Of a DNA stretch of 47,631 bases, positions 7,039 to 15,273 are shown one piece after another (positions within the stretch are counted from its first letter, which is position 1; every line of letters starts with the position of its first letter). Origin of the DNA: Streptomyces sp. LS1784 (GTDB taxonomy: Bacteria; Actinomycetota; Actinomycetes; Streptomycetales; Streptomycetaceae); assembly GCF_020103755.1 (NCBI RefSeq), contig NZ_JAHSQD010000008.1, forward strand, positions 1 through 47,631. Direction: 5' to 3'. The position numbers were made by a program, and so were the translations under genes. The notes under the pieces are model-generated. The model did no database searches and was not told the origin of the DNA. It saw only the letters and a list, made by a program, of their open reading frames with translations.

Positions 7039-8829
7039 TCACGCTCTCGGGCGGCTCATGAGGCGGCGGTAGAAGTCGAGTTCGGCGCGGAGGGCCTGTT
7101 CCCGGGCGGCGGGCGCTGACAGGTAGTGGTCGCCGTCGTCCAGCAGCAGGCTGTCGTGGTCACCGCCGAGGGCGGCCAGGTCTTGGGCCAACTGCATGGC
7201 CTCCTTGGCGGATGTGATCGTGTCGGCGGTGCTGTGGATCACCAGCACGGGGCAACGGATCCGTTCCGGCGTCACCGCGCAGGCAGTCCCCCGTAGCACG
7301 GCTGCGTGGGGGCGCTGGAAGTCCGGGACGGACAGTTCCCACCGTGCGGGGTCGATGATCGCCGAGGTGGCCGTCGCGCCGGCGAACGGCCCGGGACGGC
7401 TTGCTGCCTGGAGCGCCGTGTACCCGCCGGCGCTCGCGCCGGTGATGAACATCGCCCCGGGCAGCGCCACGTCGGTCGAGCGCAGGTGCTCGGCCACCGC
7501 GGCGCAGTCCTCGACGTCGTACTCGCCCCAGTGGCCGTGCAACACCTGCCGGAACGCACGGCCTCGGCCGGTGCTGCCCCGATAGAGGACTTCGGCGACG
7601 GCGAAGCCGTGGCTGACGAAGAACTGGGTCGTCCAGTCCAGCCGCAGGGGCACGTCGTCCGTCGGACCGGGGTGTGCCCGCACCAGAAGTGGCACCGGCG
7701 CCGCTGCCCCCGCCGGCCGGTGCAGCAGGAAGCGCACATGACCATCCGTGACCTGTGCGGTGTCGATCGACGGCGGGGTGGGCGTCCAGGGCGGGGCGGA
7801 CGCGGATTCCGGGCTCACCGGAACGGCCAGGGCGTCGGCTTGTGCCGTGAGGTCGAGTGACCACAGGCCCGGGGCGGACGACGGCGTGGAGCCGATTACG
7901 GCAAGTCGGCCGTCGTCGACTGCGATGTACGGCTTCACCGAGGTGAGATTCGGACCGAGCCGACGCCGGATGCCTGCGGGATCGACGGCCATGAGTTTGG
8001 TGGAGAACCCATCCAGCACGGTCAGTACGAGGGCGCCGTCGGCGGCGAATCCGTACGACTGGTAGCCCGCTTCCCAGGGCGCCGGCGCGCAGTCCGCGTC
8101 GGTGGGCAGGATCGTCGTCACCGTGTCGTCGCGAAGCCGGTAGAGGTTCCACCAACCCGTTCGGTCGGACATGAAGTACAGCAACCCGTCCGGCCCCCAG
8201 GACGGCTGGCCCACGGACTCCGAGCGACCGCCCGCCACAACGCGACCGGGTCCGGGAAGGCCGGACCGGATGTCGGCCAGCAGGAGACGGCAACTGTCCC
8301 AAGGCATCTGGTCCCGCTTCCACTCCAGATACGCCAGGGTGCCTTCTGCGAGCCGAGGGCAGGAGAGGAACTCGGAGGAGCGAACCAGGGCCTGAACGCT
8401 TCCGGCAGGAGACACCGCGACGATCTCGTCCGCAGCGCTGTCGCCACGAACCGCGAACACCCTGCCGTCCGGGCCTGGAGCGAGGTCCCCGTATTGTTCG
8501 GAGCCACAGACGGGCACGATCCTGTCCGGCGTGCAGCCGAGCGGCTGGCGGAAGAGGGAACCGTCGTCACCGACGAACCACACCGCGTCCTCCACCACTG
8601 CGAAGCTGCCGCCACCGTAGGCGTGGAGCTCGCTCCCGACCGAGAAGTCGGATGGCGTCACCGCGAAGGCGATGCCGGAGCGCTCCGAACACATCACGCG
8701 CCGGACCCCGCCGTGATCGGGGTCGGACTGCAGCCACCACAGCGAGCCTGCCACAGCCTGGAGTTCGTCATACGCGACAACCTTCCGCGCAACCCACGCG
8801 GGTGACAACCCTGTGTCCTGAGACCTCAT
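7039..8829 (-). CDS. S9-family prolyl oligopeptidase-like peptidase, 596 aa
   Basis: The N-terminal about 340 residues resemble a WD/beta-propeller of acylaminoacyl-peptidase type (repeats such as GQPSWGPDGLLYFMSDRTGW). The C-terminal about 230 residues are an alpha/beta hydrolase: oxyanion-side HPGPTDD, nucleophile elbow GASAGGYTAL (catalytic Ser), catalytic Asp in HSTADTIT and catalytic His in DDGDHYLSAP. The triad is complete, so an active serine peptidase or esterase is expected. No signal peptide is visible, so it is cytosolic. Length matches the family. The 181-bp stretch between the HD gene and this gene holds only a 40-codon ORF without support. Confidence 0.9.
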   Translation of the reverse strand: MRSQDTGLSPAWVARKVVAYDELQAVAGSLWWLQSDPDHGGVRRVMCSERSGIAFAVTPSDFSVGSELHAYGGGSFAVVEDAVWFVGDDGSLFRQPLGCTPDRIVPVCGSEQYGDLAPGPDGRVFAVRGDSAADEIVAVSPAGSVQALVRSSEFLSCPRLAEGTLAYLEWKRDQMPWDSCRLLLADIRSGLPGPGRVVAGGRSESVGQPSWGPDGLLYFMSDRTGWWNLYRLRDDTVTTILPTDADCAPAPWEAGYQSYGFAADGALVLTVLDGFSTKLMAVDPAGIRRRLGPNLTSVKPYIAVDDGRLAVIGSTPSSAPGLWSLDLTAQADALAVPVSPESASAPPWTPTPPSIDTAQVTDGHVRFLLHRPAGAAAPVPLLVRAHPGPTDDVPLRLDWTTQFFVSHGFAVAEVLYRGSTGRGRAFRQVLHGHWGEYDVEDCAAVAEHLRSTDVALPGAMFITGASAGGYTALQAASRPGPFAGATATSAIIDPARWELSVPDFQRPHAAVLRGTACAVTPERIRCPVLVIHSTADTITSAKEAMQLAQDLAALGGDHDSLLLDDGDHYLSAPAAREQALRAELDFYRRLMSRPRA

Positions 8830-8926
8830 GGAAGGGATCCTGTCGAATCACACCCGTAAGTGCCACCGCCGCAAAGTGACCTGTACACGATGTTCGGACG
8901 CCCTCCGCTACGCAGAAGCTGCTGGC

Positions 8927-10114
8927 TTACAGAAGGACGGGGAGCGATTCCAGCCCGCGGACGAGCCGCGAGTGCCGCCAGCGGAGCTGGTCGGCGGGCT
9001 CAGCTAGTCGAAGGTTGGGGAAGTGGGCGAGCAGCATACGTACTGCGGTCGCCACCTCAGCGTGCGCGAGTGGTGCGCCGAGGCACCGGTGGATGCCGTG
9101 GCCGAAGGCCAGGTGTGCGCGTGCCTCCTCCCGCCCCAGGTCGAGCCGATCCGGGTCTGCGAACCGGGCGGGGTCGCGGTTGGCGGCGCCCGGGCTGACG
9201 AACACTGGGCTGTCTGCCGGAATGTCCGTCTCGCCGACTCGGATTGGTTCGGGAGCCCAGCGCCAGGTGGCGATGGTGACTGCGGAGTCGTAGCGAAGAA
9301 GCTCGTCGACTGCGCTCTCGATTCGGTTCGGGTCCGACCGCAGGAGCTCCAGCTGGCCAGGGTGCCGGAGCAGGGCCAGGACGGCGTTGCCGATCGCGGC
9401 GGTGGTCGTCTCGTGTCCGGCGACCAGGAGCAGCACCGCCAACGAGACCAGCTCCTGCTCGGTCAGCTGGTCGCCGTCGCTGTCCCGGACAGCGACCAGG
9501 GCGGACAGCAGCGCATCGTCCGGGGTGCGTCGCTTTGACGAGACCAGCTCGGACATGTATTCGGCGAGGGCGTGGGAGGCGGTGTCGATCCGCTGGGGGG
9601 CGCCGGCGGCAAACAGGTCCCTCGACCACGCCCGAACGCGGTCCCGGTCGGCAGGCGGGATGCCGAGGAGTTGGCAGATCACGGTGACGGGCAGCGGGAT
9701 GGCGAGGCTCTCGATGATGTCGACCTGGTCTCCGGGCATCCACGATTCGAGCAGCTCGTCGGCGAGGTCGACAATGTACGGGCGTAGGCGGTCGACGGCA
9801 CCGGGAGTGAACGCCTTCGTGATGAGGCGCCGCAGTCTGGTGTGGTCCGGTGGATCCGTGGCCAGCATGTTCTGCGAGACGGCGGAGTGGAGGCTGCGGC
9901 CGGTCTCCTTGCCCGCGAAGAAGCGTTTTGTGTCCTTTGACAGCCCAGGATCGGCGAGCGCCTGCTTCGCCTCGCTGTAGCCGGTCACCACGTAGCCGGC
10001 CTTGTGTCCGGTGCCTGGGAGCTTCTGTACAGCGCCGTTGCGCCGGAGCGCCTCGTACGTCGGGTACGGATCCCGGAGGAAGTCGGGGTCCTGGAAGGGA
10101 CTGTTCATGGTCAT
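8927..10114 (-). CDS. cytochrome P450, 395 aa
   Basis: All class I bacterial P450 landmarks are present: the I-helix AGHETTTAAIG (oxygen activation), ExxR within VDELLRYDS, the PERF-like region ARFADPDRLDLGR, and the heme loop FGHGIHRCLGAPLAHAE with the cysteine ligand. Length fits CYP105/107-like soluble enzymes. The ATG at 10114 overlaps the upstream membrane-protein stop by 4 bp (ATGA), fixing the start and implying one operon. No ferredoxin gene is adjacent. Substrate cannot be deduced. P450s next to MAB_1171c-type proteins recur in actinomycetes, suggesting a conserved functional pair. Confidence 0.93.
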   Translation of the reverse strand: MTMNSPFQDPDFLRDPYPTYEALRRNGAVQKLPGTGHKAGYVVTGYSEAKQALADPGLSKDTKRFFAGKETGRSLHSAVSQNMLATDPPDHTRLRRLITKAFTPGAVDRLRPYIVDLADELLESWMPGDQVDIIESLAIPLPVTVICQLLGIPPADRDRVRAWSRDLFAAGAPQRIDTASHALAEYMSELVSSKRRTPDDALLSALVAVRDSDGDQLTEQELVSLAVLLLVAGHETTTAAIGNAVLALLRHPGQLELLRSDPNRIESAVDELLRYDSAVTIATWRWAPEPIRVGETDIPADSPVFVSPGAANRDPARFADPDRLDLGREEARAHLAFGHGIHRCLGAPLAHAEVATAVRMLLAHFPNLRLAEPADQLRWRHSRLVRGLESLPVLL

Positions 10115-11355
10115 CCGTTCGCGGTCTCGGGAACCAAGGGGAGCTGTCGTACGGATCGGACGACGCTGCTCGCGGCGTAGGCCCGCGCGACCGAGCGTAG
10201 CCAGGCCGTCTCGGCGCGGAGGTCTCCCGCGCGGGCCTCAGTGCCGGGCGCCTGCGGAGCATGCTTGGATTCGGGGCAGCCGCCGCCGACCATGGTCCGC
10301 AGGGCGACGGCCAGTACCGCAGCCTCGACCACGGCGCCGCCCTCGGCCGCGCCGGCGAGTCCATGGCGTTCCACTTCTCGGGTTGCCGCCTGCTGAACCG
10401 CGAGCGACCGGTAGGGCCGGAGGGCGAGGACGGCGTCGCTGATCTCAACGACTCGGCGCTGCAGGAGGAAGTCGGCTTCGGCCGTGGCGGCGTCCGGTTG
10501 GAGGACGAGTCCGGGCATCGCGGCGGTGAGGTCGAGCCAGAGCGGCTCGAGGTCGGCGAGCGACCGAAGCTCCCAGCGCTGCTGGAGGTAGCGCGTCAGC
10601 GGCCAGAGGAGCGCCGGGAGGGTCAAGCCCAAGGTGATGAGCAGCACGCTGACTGCTGGAGCGGTGACAGCGAAGGCACAGTTCACTGGAGTGATCAGGC
10701 TCGTGCAGCGGTCATGCCCGGGGATCGCTTCCCAACCGAGGGTCGCTGCAACGGCATTGATCGTCTTGTACGTCGTGTAGACGAGAGCGAAGACGCAGCC
10801 GACGGCGGTGGTGCGAAGCCCGACTCGCTGGCTGGTGCGAGTGGCGGTGCGCGACCGGGTCCAGGTCTGGGCGAGGCAGTCGAAGATCGCGTAGGCGAGG
10901 AAGCAGATGTAGGCCAGCGAATACAGGTGCAGGGTGACGGGGGCTTCGTCGAGGGAGCCTTGATGCTCAGAAGCGCTCCACACGAGGGAGGGCGGCGTGA
11001 GCGCGAAAGCCGCTGTCATCGTCGCGACGGCCAGGGCCAGGAGCCGGAGACGGATCCGGAGCCGGCGGCGGGCCTCCGCAGCGGGGTAATTGAGGAAGAG
11101 CAGGACCGAGGTCACACTCGCTGCCGCGGAAAGGGTCGCGGAGTTGCTCACCAGCCGGGAGAAGTCGAGCGCGATCGAGTCCTCCAGCGTGCGAACCACC
11201 GGAGCATAGGCGCTGAATGCAACGGCGAAGCAGGCGAGGAAGGCGGACATGCTCATTGTGCCGGCCGGTCGCTGGCCGGCTCGGCGTCTGAGCGCCCAGT
11301 AGAGGGAAGCTGCCAGCAGGAGGATGGGCATCCCGCCGAAGATGGCGCTGATCAC
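10111..11355 (-). CDS. MAB_1171c-type (DUF6545) membrane protein, 414 aa
   Basis: The N-terminal half has about seven hydrophobic segments (for example GGMPILLLAASLYWAL, LACFAVAFSAYAP, SLAYICFLAYAIFDCL and VSVLLITLGLTLPALLW). The C-terminal half is soluble, starting at RSLADLEPLWLDLTAAMPG, a hallmark of the MAB_1171c putative transporter family. It is coupled by a 4-bp overlap to the P450. In related genomes this family commonly neighbours an ImmA/IrrE-type peptidase and an XRE regulator; here the peptidase gene is on the same strand but separated by an IS110 insertion. Transport function is unproven. Confidence 0.8.
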   Translation of the reverse strand: MISAIFGGMPILLLAASLYWALRRRAGQRPAGTMSMSAFLACFAVAFSAYAPVVRTLEDSIALDFSRLVSNSATLSAAASVTSVLLFLNYPAAEARRRLRIRLRLLALAVATMTAAFALTPPSLVWSASEHQGSLDEAPVTLHLYSLAYICFLAYAIFDCLAQTWTRSRTATRTSQRVGLRTTAVGCVFALVYTTYKTINAVAATLGWEAIPGHDRCTSLITPVNCAFAVTAPAVSVLLITLGLTLPALLWPLTRYLQQRWELRSLADLEPLWLDLTAAMPGLVLQPDAATAEADFLLQRRVVEISDAVLALRPYRSLAVQQAATREVERHGLAGAAEGGAVVEAAVLAVALRTMVGGGCPESKHAPQAPGTEARAGDLRAETAWLRSVARAYAASSVVRSVRQLPLVPETANG

Positions 11356-11388
11356 GTGAGTTCCTTGGAAGGGATGCTCCTATGGACG

Positions 11389-12477
11389 TCAAGCCGCAGG
11401 AGCAAGGTCGGTTTGAGTGATGTGTCGGGTTGTCGGTGTGCTGGTCAGGGCGCGGTAGATCTCGCGGGCGACGAAGCGCTTGAGGCAGCGCATGATGTCT
11501 TTCTTGGACAGGCCTTCCTTGGTTCGGCGCTCGACGTAGGCGCGGGTCCGCTCGTTGTAGCGCATGCGGACCAGCACGATGGTGTGCAGGGCGTTGTTCG
11601 CGGCCCGGTCGCCGCCGCGGTTGAGTCGGTGGCGGTTGGTGCGGCCGGAGGACGCCGGGATCGGTGCGACCCCGGCCAGGTGGGCGAAGGCGGCCTCGGA
11701 GCGCATGCGTTCGGGGTTGTCTCCGGCGGAGGCCAGCAGCTGGCCGGCGGTTTCGGGGCCGACGCCGAACAGTGCGAGCAGTTCGGGGGCGGCTTGCTTG
11801 AGCAGCGGGCCGATCCCGGCGTCGAGCTCGGCGATCTCCTCGTCCAGTGCCTGGTGGCGGCGGGCCAGGCGCCGCAGCGCGGCCTTGGTCGCGGCCAGTG
11901 GTGTGGACAGGTCGCCGCCGGGGCGCAGGCGGGCGGCGGTGCGTATCAGCACGCTTCGGTCCAGGCCGGCCAGTTGCTCGCGCAGCGTCGCCGGGGCGGA
12001 CACCAGCATGCCTCGGAGCTGGTTCATCGCCTGGGTGCGGGCCTTGACCGCGCTGCGGCGGGCGACTCGCAGTACCCGCACCGCTTCGACCATGCCGTCG
12101 CGGCTCTTCGGGACGCCGGTAGCCCGTCCGGAAGCCACGGCCGTGGCGGCGGCGTAGGCATCGATCGGGTCGGACTTGCCGCGCATCCGGCGGGTCTTGC
12201 GGTCGGGCCGGTCGACGTCGATCACCGTCACCCCGGCCGCGGTCAGAACCCGGGCGAGCTCGGCACCGTAGGCACCGGTTCCCTCCACTCCGACCGCTGT
12301 CAGTGCGCCGTGCGAGCGCATCCAGTCGAGGAGAGCCCGGTAGCCGGCGATCGTGGCCGGGAACTCCTGGTCGGCGAGGTGCCGGCCGAGCGGGTCGATC
12401 ACGGCCGCGTGGTGGGTCAGGCCGTGGGTGTCGACTCCGCCGGTGATCTCCGCACTGTCATGCGTCATGCTGGTCAT
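11389..12477 (-). CDS. IS110-family transposase, 362 aa
   Basis: The ATG at 12477 follows AAGGACGG. The N-terminal RuvC-like DEDD domain shows VDTHGLTHHAAVID (first Asp), VGVEGTGAYG (Glu) and KTRRMRGKSDPIDAYAAA (two Asp). The C-terminal Tnp_20 domain shows LFGVGPETAGQLLA and SSGRTNRHRLNRGGD, containing the catalytic serine region. Length is typical of the family, and no frameshift or stop interrupts it, so the enzyme appears intact. IS110 enzymes recombine using a structured bridge RNA from the element's non-coding end. Confidence 0.95.
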   Translation of the reverse strand: MTSMTHDSAEITGGVDTHGLTHHAAVIDPLGRHLADQEFPATIAGYRALLDWMRSHGALTAVGVEGTGAYGAELARVLTAAGVTVIDVDRPDRKTRRMRGKSDPIDAYAAATAVASGRATGVPKSRDGMVEAVRVLRVARRSAVKARTQAMNQLRGMLVSAPATLREQLAGLDRSVLIRTAARLRPGGDLSTPLAATKAALRRLARRHQALDEEIAELDAGIGPLLKQAAPELLALFGVGPETAGQLLASAGDNPERMRSEAAFAHLAGVAPIPASSGRTNRHRLNRGGDRAANNALHTIVLVRMRYNERTRAYVERRTKEGLSKKDIMRCLKRFVAREIYRALTSTPTTRHITQTDLAPAA

Positions 12478-12571
12478 GTCCGTCCTTGCCGCTTGTCCGA
12501 GCCGAGGGCGGCACGCGCCGGTCGGGCGGGTGGACAAGACAGTGACGGGGCTTCTGGACCAAGCTCCTATG
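12478..12571 (-). ncRNA. candidate IS110 bridge-RNA leader
   Basis: The 94 bases between the transposase ATG and the right-hand GCTCCTATG repeat are non-coding. They contain complementary arms CTTGTCC (12492-12498) and GGACAAG (12532-12538), able to form a long stem-loop. In the IS110 group the bridge RNA is encoded upstream of the transposase, so position and folding fit. The RNA could extend a little beyond the element edge. No loop-to-target match was verified. Confidence 0.35.
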
Positions 12572-12707
12572 AAGTCACAAGCACCCGTCCGGCCGCGTGC
12601 GTGGTGGCCCCGCTGACGAGACGACAAATCCCAAACAGGACAGTCCGAGACGTCAGTCAGGAGGCGAGTCAGCCTCATCAGCAGAACCACCAGTCACATC
12701 ATCACTG

Positions 12708-13205
12708 TCAGGAGAAGATGGCGTCCCAGCGCTCGTCGGCTCGAGCCGGACGAGGCGATGGGTGGAGCCTCTCGCGGTAGGCGCGCTGGCGGATGAGCGT
12801 GGCCAGGAGTTCGGCCTCGCGCTCGTCTGCCGTGGTGTAGGTGGTACGGCCCGACATCCGCAGCGCGAGCGTGGGATTGAACCCGATGCTCTCGGCGACG
12901 CCGTCGCCCAGAGCCAGGGAACCCGGGTGGTTGCAGAGGATGTGGCTGATCTCGTGCGCCAGGATGTGCATCTGGTGCGCGGCGGATGTGCCCTGCTCGA
13001 CGAAGAGCAGGTCGGCCGACGGCGTCTCGACACGGATGCCGCACGGTGTGGAGCTGTCGGCGTCTGCCGGGAGCTGGCGGAAGACGATCGGCTTGCCCCG
13101 CAGGGCGGCTACCGCTTCGCGGAGTTGCTGGGTGCCGAAGCGGTGGGGCAGTTCGAGGAGGGCGAGGCGCTGCTCGCATGCAGCTCGGAGCTGGCTGCTG
13201 TCCAT
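12708..13205 (-). CDS. ImmA/IrrE-type metallopeptidase (toxin-like), 165 aa
   Basis: ATG 13205 follows CAGGGGTG. The zinc motif HEISH sits in QMHILAHEISHILCNHPG (about residues 84-99). A downstream acidic segment DEREAELLATLI supplies the usual third-ligand glutamate region (about 128-140). This small size matches actinomycete ImmA/IrrE-family proteins paired with XRE regulators and MAB_1171c membrane proteins. ImmA-type enzymes cleave an XRE-family repressor; the possible target here is one of the XRE proteins encoded at 14382-15717. The IS110 element lies directly downstream. Confidence 0.8.
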   Translation of the reverse strand: MDSSQLRAACEQRLALLELPHRFGTQQLREAVAALRGKPIVFRQLPADADSSTPCGIRVETPSADLLFVEQGTSAAHQMHILAHEISHILCNHPGSLALGDGVAESIGFNPTLALRMSGRTTYTTADEREAELLATLIRQRAYRERLHPSPRPARADERWDAIFS

Positions 13206-13312
13206 GGTCACCCCTGGAAGAAGACGAGCCTGTTGGGGAAGCCGTACAGGACGTGGTCGGGCGATCAGCAGGGTGCGGGAGTTGTATCCCGCGTCAGGGA
13301 AACGGCGGAGCG

Positions 13313-14023
13313 TCAGTGCCCCATGGCGGCGCCGCCGTCGACCGGGATGACCGCCCCCGTGATGTAGCCGGCCTCGGTGCTTGCCACGAAGCGGACCGCC
13401 GCCGCGATCTCGCTGGGCTGGGCGATTCGGCCCAGCGGAACCCGGGCGACGATCTCGTCGAGCCGCTCCTGGCCCAGGACGGCGGTCATATCGGTCGCCG
13501 TGAGCCCAGGGGCCACCACGTTCGAGGTGATGCCCCTGCTGCCGTACTCCCGAGCCACGGAGCGGGCGAACCCGATCAGGGCGGCCTTGGACGCGGCGTA
13601 GTTGGCTTGGCCGGCCTCGCCCGCAAGCGCAACCGCCGACGAGATGAACACCAGCCTGCCGCCTCGCCGTGCGCGCAGCATCGAGCGCAGGGCTCGCTTG
13701 GCACATCGGAAGGCCCCGGTCAGGTTGGTCTCGATGGCCGCAGCCCAGTCGTCCTCTGACATGCGGAGAAGGAGGGCGTCGCGGGTGACGCCAGCGTTGA
13801 CGACGACCGCCTCGACCGGGCCGTGCTCGGCTTCCACTGCCGCGAACGCCTGCTCGACATCCGCGGGCGACGTCACGTCGCACTTCACGGCGAACAGCCC
13901 CGCAGGAGTCTTGCCGGACCGGGAGGTGACCGCCACCTGGTCTCCGTGGTCGGCCATCTGGCGAGCTACCTCAAGACCGATCCCGCGGCTTCCGCCGACG
14001 ACCAGAACAGAACGACCCGACAT
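13313..14023 (-). CDS. fabG: SDR-family 3-oxoacyl-ACP reductase (FabG-like), 236 aa
   Basis: ATG 14023 follows GGGAGAAGCACC. The cofactor loop VVGGSRGIGLEVA (TGxxxGxG variant), NAG in VVVNAGVTRD, the catalytic Ser in FISSAVALAG and the YxxxK in NYAASKAAL are all present, and the end IPVDGGAAMGH is typical of FabG. NADPH preference is suggested by an arginine-containing second strand (VTSRSGK). No acyl carrier protein or synthase lies nearby, so it probably is not the housekeeping copy but an accessory reductase, perhaps linked to the P450 operon. Position 107 bp upstream of the ImmA-type gene is compatible with one transcript. Confidence 0.88.
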   Translation of the reverse strand: MSGRSVLVVGGSRGIGLEVARQMADHGDQVAVTSRSGKTPAGLFAVKCDVTSPADVEQAFAAVEAEHGPVEAVVVNAGVTRDALLLRMSEDDWAAAIETNLTGAFRCAKRALRSMLRARRGGRLVFISSAVALAGEAGQANYAASKAALIGFARSVAREYGSRGITSNVVAPGLTATDMTAVLGQERLDEIVARVPLGRIAQPSEIAAAVRFVASTEAGYITGAVIPVDGGAAMGH

Positions 14024-14381
14024 GGTGCTTCTCCCGTACACGCGCTGACGACGACAGGTGGGGCAGGCAGCCCGTCACGGCTCCGCGCCGGAGGACACTC
14101 GAACCTGCGCTCTAACCATGCCCGGCGCTAAGAGGAAGTGGCGCTTCCGGGAAATCATGCTTCCGCTTACGCATCGTGACGAGGCGCCGCCAGATCATCT
14201 CGCCGACCTTGGCGCGCGAGATGCGCCGTACGCCGATTGCTGGGCGTAGTCGGCCCTTAAGCATGGCGGTCTACGCCCGTTGCATTCCAGCGATGACAGG
14301 CGGTGGAATGTTAAACATTCGCATGCGCTGAGTAGCGAGCGAAGTGCAAATCAGATGTTCTGACAAAATGTCAGTTGATCT
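14024..14381. other. 358-bp divergent intergenic region
   Basis: This gap between fabG and the rightward XRE gene is less GC-rich than its surroundings, especially from about 14300. It holds a GGAAG/CTTCC inverted pair at 14134-14148 and a perfect palindrome at 14360-14374 (listed separately). No convincing ORF was found in it; it must carry the promoters for both directions. Confidence 0.5.
14360..14374. promoter_or_regulatory. palindromic operator candidate
   Basis: CTGACAAAATGTCAG has perfect 6-bp arms around AAA. It ends 8 bp before the GTG at 14382 and about 67 bp before a second possible start at 14442. Position and symmetry fit binding by a dimeric HTH regulator, most simply the XRE protein encoded immediately downstream. 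Confidence 0.5.
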
Positions 14382-15269
14382 GTGAGTTGCGCCACGACTT
14401 CAGAGGAGCCTGGAAAACGGGAGCGGAGGAATAAGCTCTCAGCTGTGGATAATCCGGGAATCGGGTCGGGTCTGCATGATGATCCCGCGCAGTCTCTGAG
14501 TGGGCTTCTGCGTTCGTGGCGTGCACGCGTGGATCCTCGACGAATTCCGGGGCTGGTCCGTGAGGGCCGGCGGGGCTCGGGGCTGTCTCAGATGGACGTT
14601 GCCGGGCTCACCGGCGTGACTGATCGCTGGTATCGCGAGCTGGAGCTGGGGCGCCAAGCGAACTTTAGTCCGGACTTTCTCGACCGGCTCGCCCTAGCCT
14701 TGAGGCTGTCCGAGGCGGAGCGCGAGGTGCTGTATCTGAGGACTGTGGGGCACCCGCCCCGCCAGCGCCCAGCCGTCGACGCCGAAGCAGTCAAGATCCT
14801 CGACGAGGGGATGCAGCAACTGCTGGACAACCAACTGCCCAATCCCGCCTATCTGTCGGATGAGGCGTGGAACGTCTTCGGGCACAACCGGCCCCAAATC
14901 GAGTGGTTTCCCTGGGTCCCCTACGAGCCCAATGTCATGAAGTGGGCTTTCCTGTATCCGGAGGCGCGCGTTCAGCTCGTTCGGTGGGCAGAGGACTGGG
15001 CTGGCCCGATGCTTGCTCAGTTGCGGTACGCCTGCCTCCAGAACCCTGAAAAGGCGGATCTCCAGCAGGTTGCGCGCGAAATTCTCCAAGGCAGCCCGGA
15101 GGCACGGGAGATGTGGGAGCACACAGAGCTGATCCATCATCCGGACGGCGACATTCGGCGGCTTCGGCTGCCGTATCACGGCGAGCAGGAGATCGCCGTC
15201 CGGATGATGGTCCTCGCGCCGCTTCGGCGGACCACCGTGCGACTCATGATCCTTATGCGCATGGACTGA
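14382..15269 (+). CDS. XRE-family regulator with MmyB-like ligand domain, 295 aa
   Basis: The HTH (about residues 55-110) reads GLVREGRRGSGLSQMDVAGL, then VTDRWYRELELG. The C-terminal region (about 120-290) matches the MmyB/MltR ligand-binding domain of Streptomyces regulators: ILDEGMQQLLDNQLPNPAYL, AWNVFGHN, and the final VLAPLRRTTVRLMILM. The GTG at 14382 is the longest start; a GTG at 14442 (VDNPGIG) is an alternative preceded by CGGAGGAATAA at longer spacing. If 14382 is used, the palindrome at 14360-14374 covers the ribosome-binding area. Codon use is less GC-rich than neighbours. Its effector is unknown; divergent fabG is a likely target. Confidence 0.85.
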   Translation: MSCATTSEEPGKRERRNKLSAVDNPGIGSGLHDDPAQSLSGLLRSWRARVDPRRIPGLVREGRRGSGLSQMDVAGLTGVTDRWYRELELGRQANFSPDFLDRLALALRLSEAEREVLYLRTVGHPPRQRPAVDAEAVKILDEGMQQLLDNQLPNPAYLSDEAWNVFGHNRPQIEWFPWVPYEPNVMKWAFLYPEARVQLVRWAEDWAGPMLAQLRYACLQNPEKADLQQVAREILQGSPEAREMWEHTELIHHPDGDIRRLRLPYHGEQEIAVRMMVLAPLRRTTVRLMILMRMD

Positions 15270-15273
15270 GCGG

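Larger units (their letters stand above)
11376..12571 (-). mobile_element. IS110-family insertion element
   Basis: The element comprises the DEDD transposase gene plus a 5' non-coding leader. GCTCCTATG occurs at 11376-11384 and again at 12563-12571, so these sites probably mark the element edges or the duplicated core; exact ends are inferred. The insertion separates the ImmA/IrrE-type gene (stop 12708) from the membrane-protein gene (start 11355), which are otherwise co-oriented. The transposase reads in the same direction as the interrupted operon, so read-through may still express the downstream P450 pair. Confidence 0.65.

Noticed and set aside
6939..7061. 40-codon rightward ORF between HD and peptidase genes
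   Set aside because: No ribosome site, overlaps the peptidase 3' end, and no recognisable motif; at most a remnant.
10261..12780. 839-codon rightward ORF over P450-partner and IS110 genes
   Set aside because: Antisense shadow of the MAB_1171c-type and IS110 transposase genes, both with strong family motifs.
8927..14023. P450 plus FabG as a natural-product biosynthetic cluster
   Set aside because: No synthase, carrier protein or tailoring set lies nearby; the linked MAB_1171c/ImmA-type genes suggest another role.
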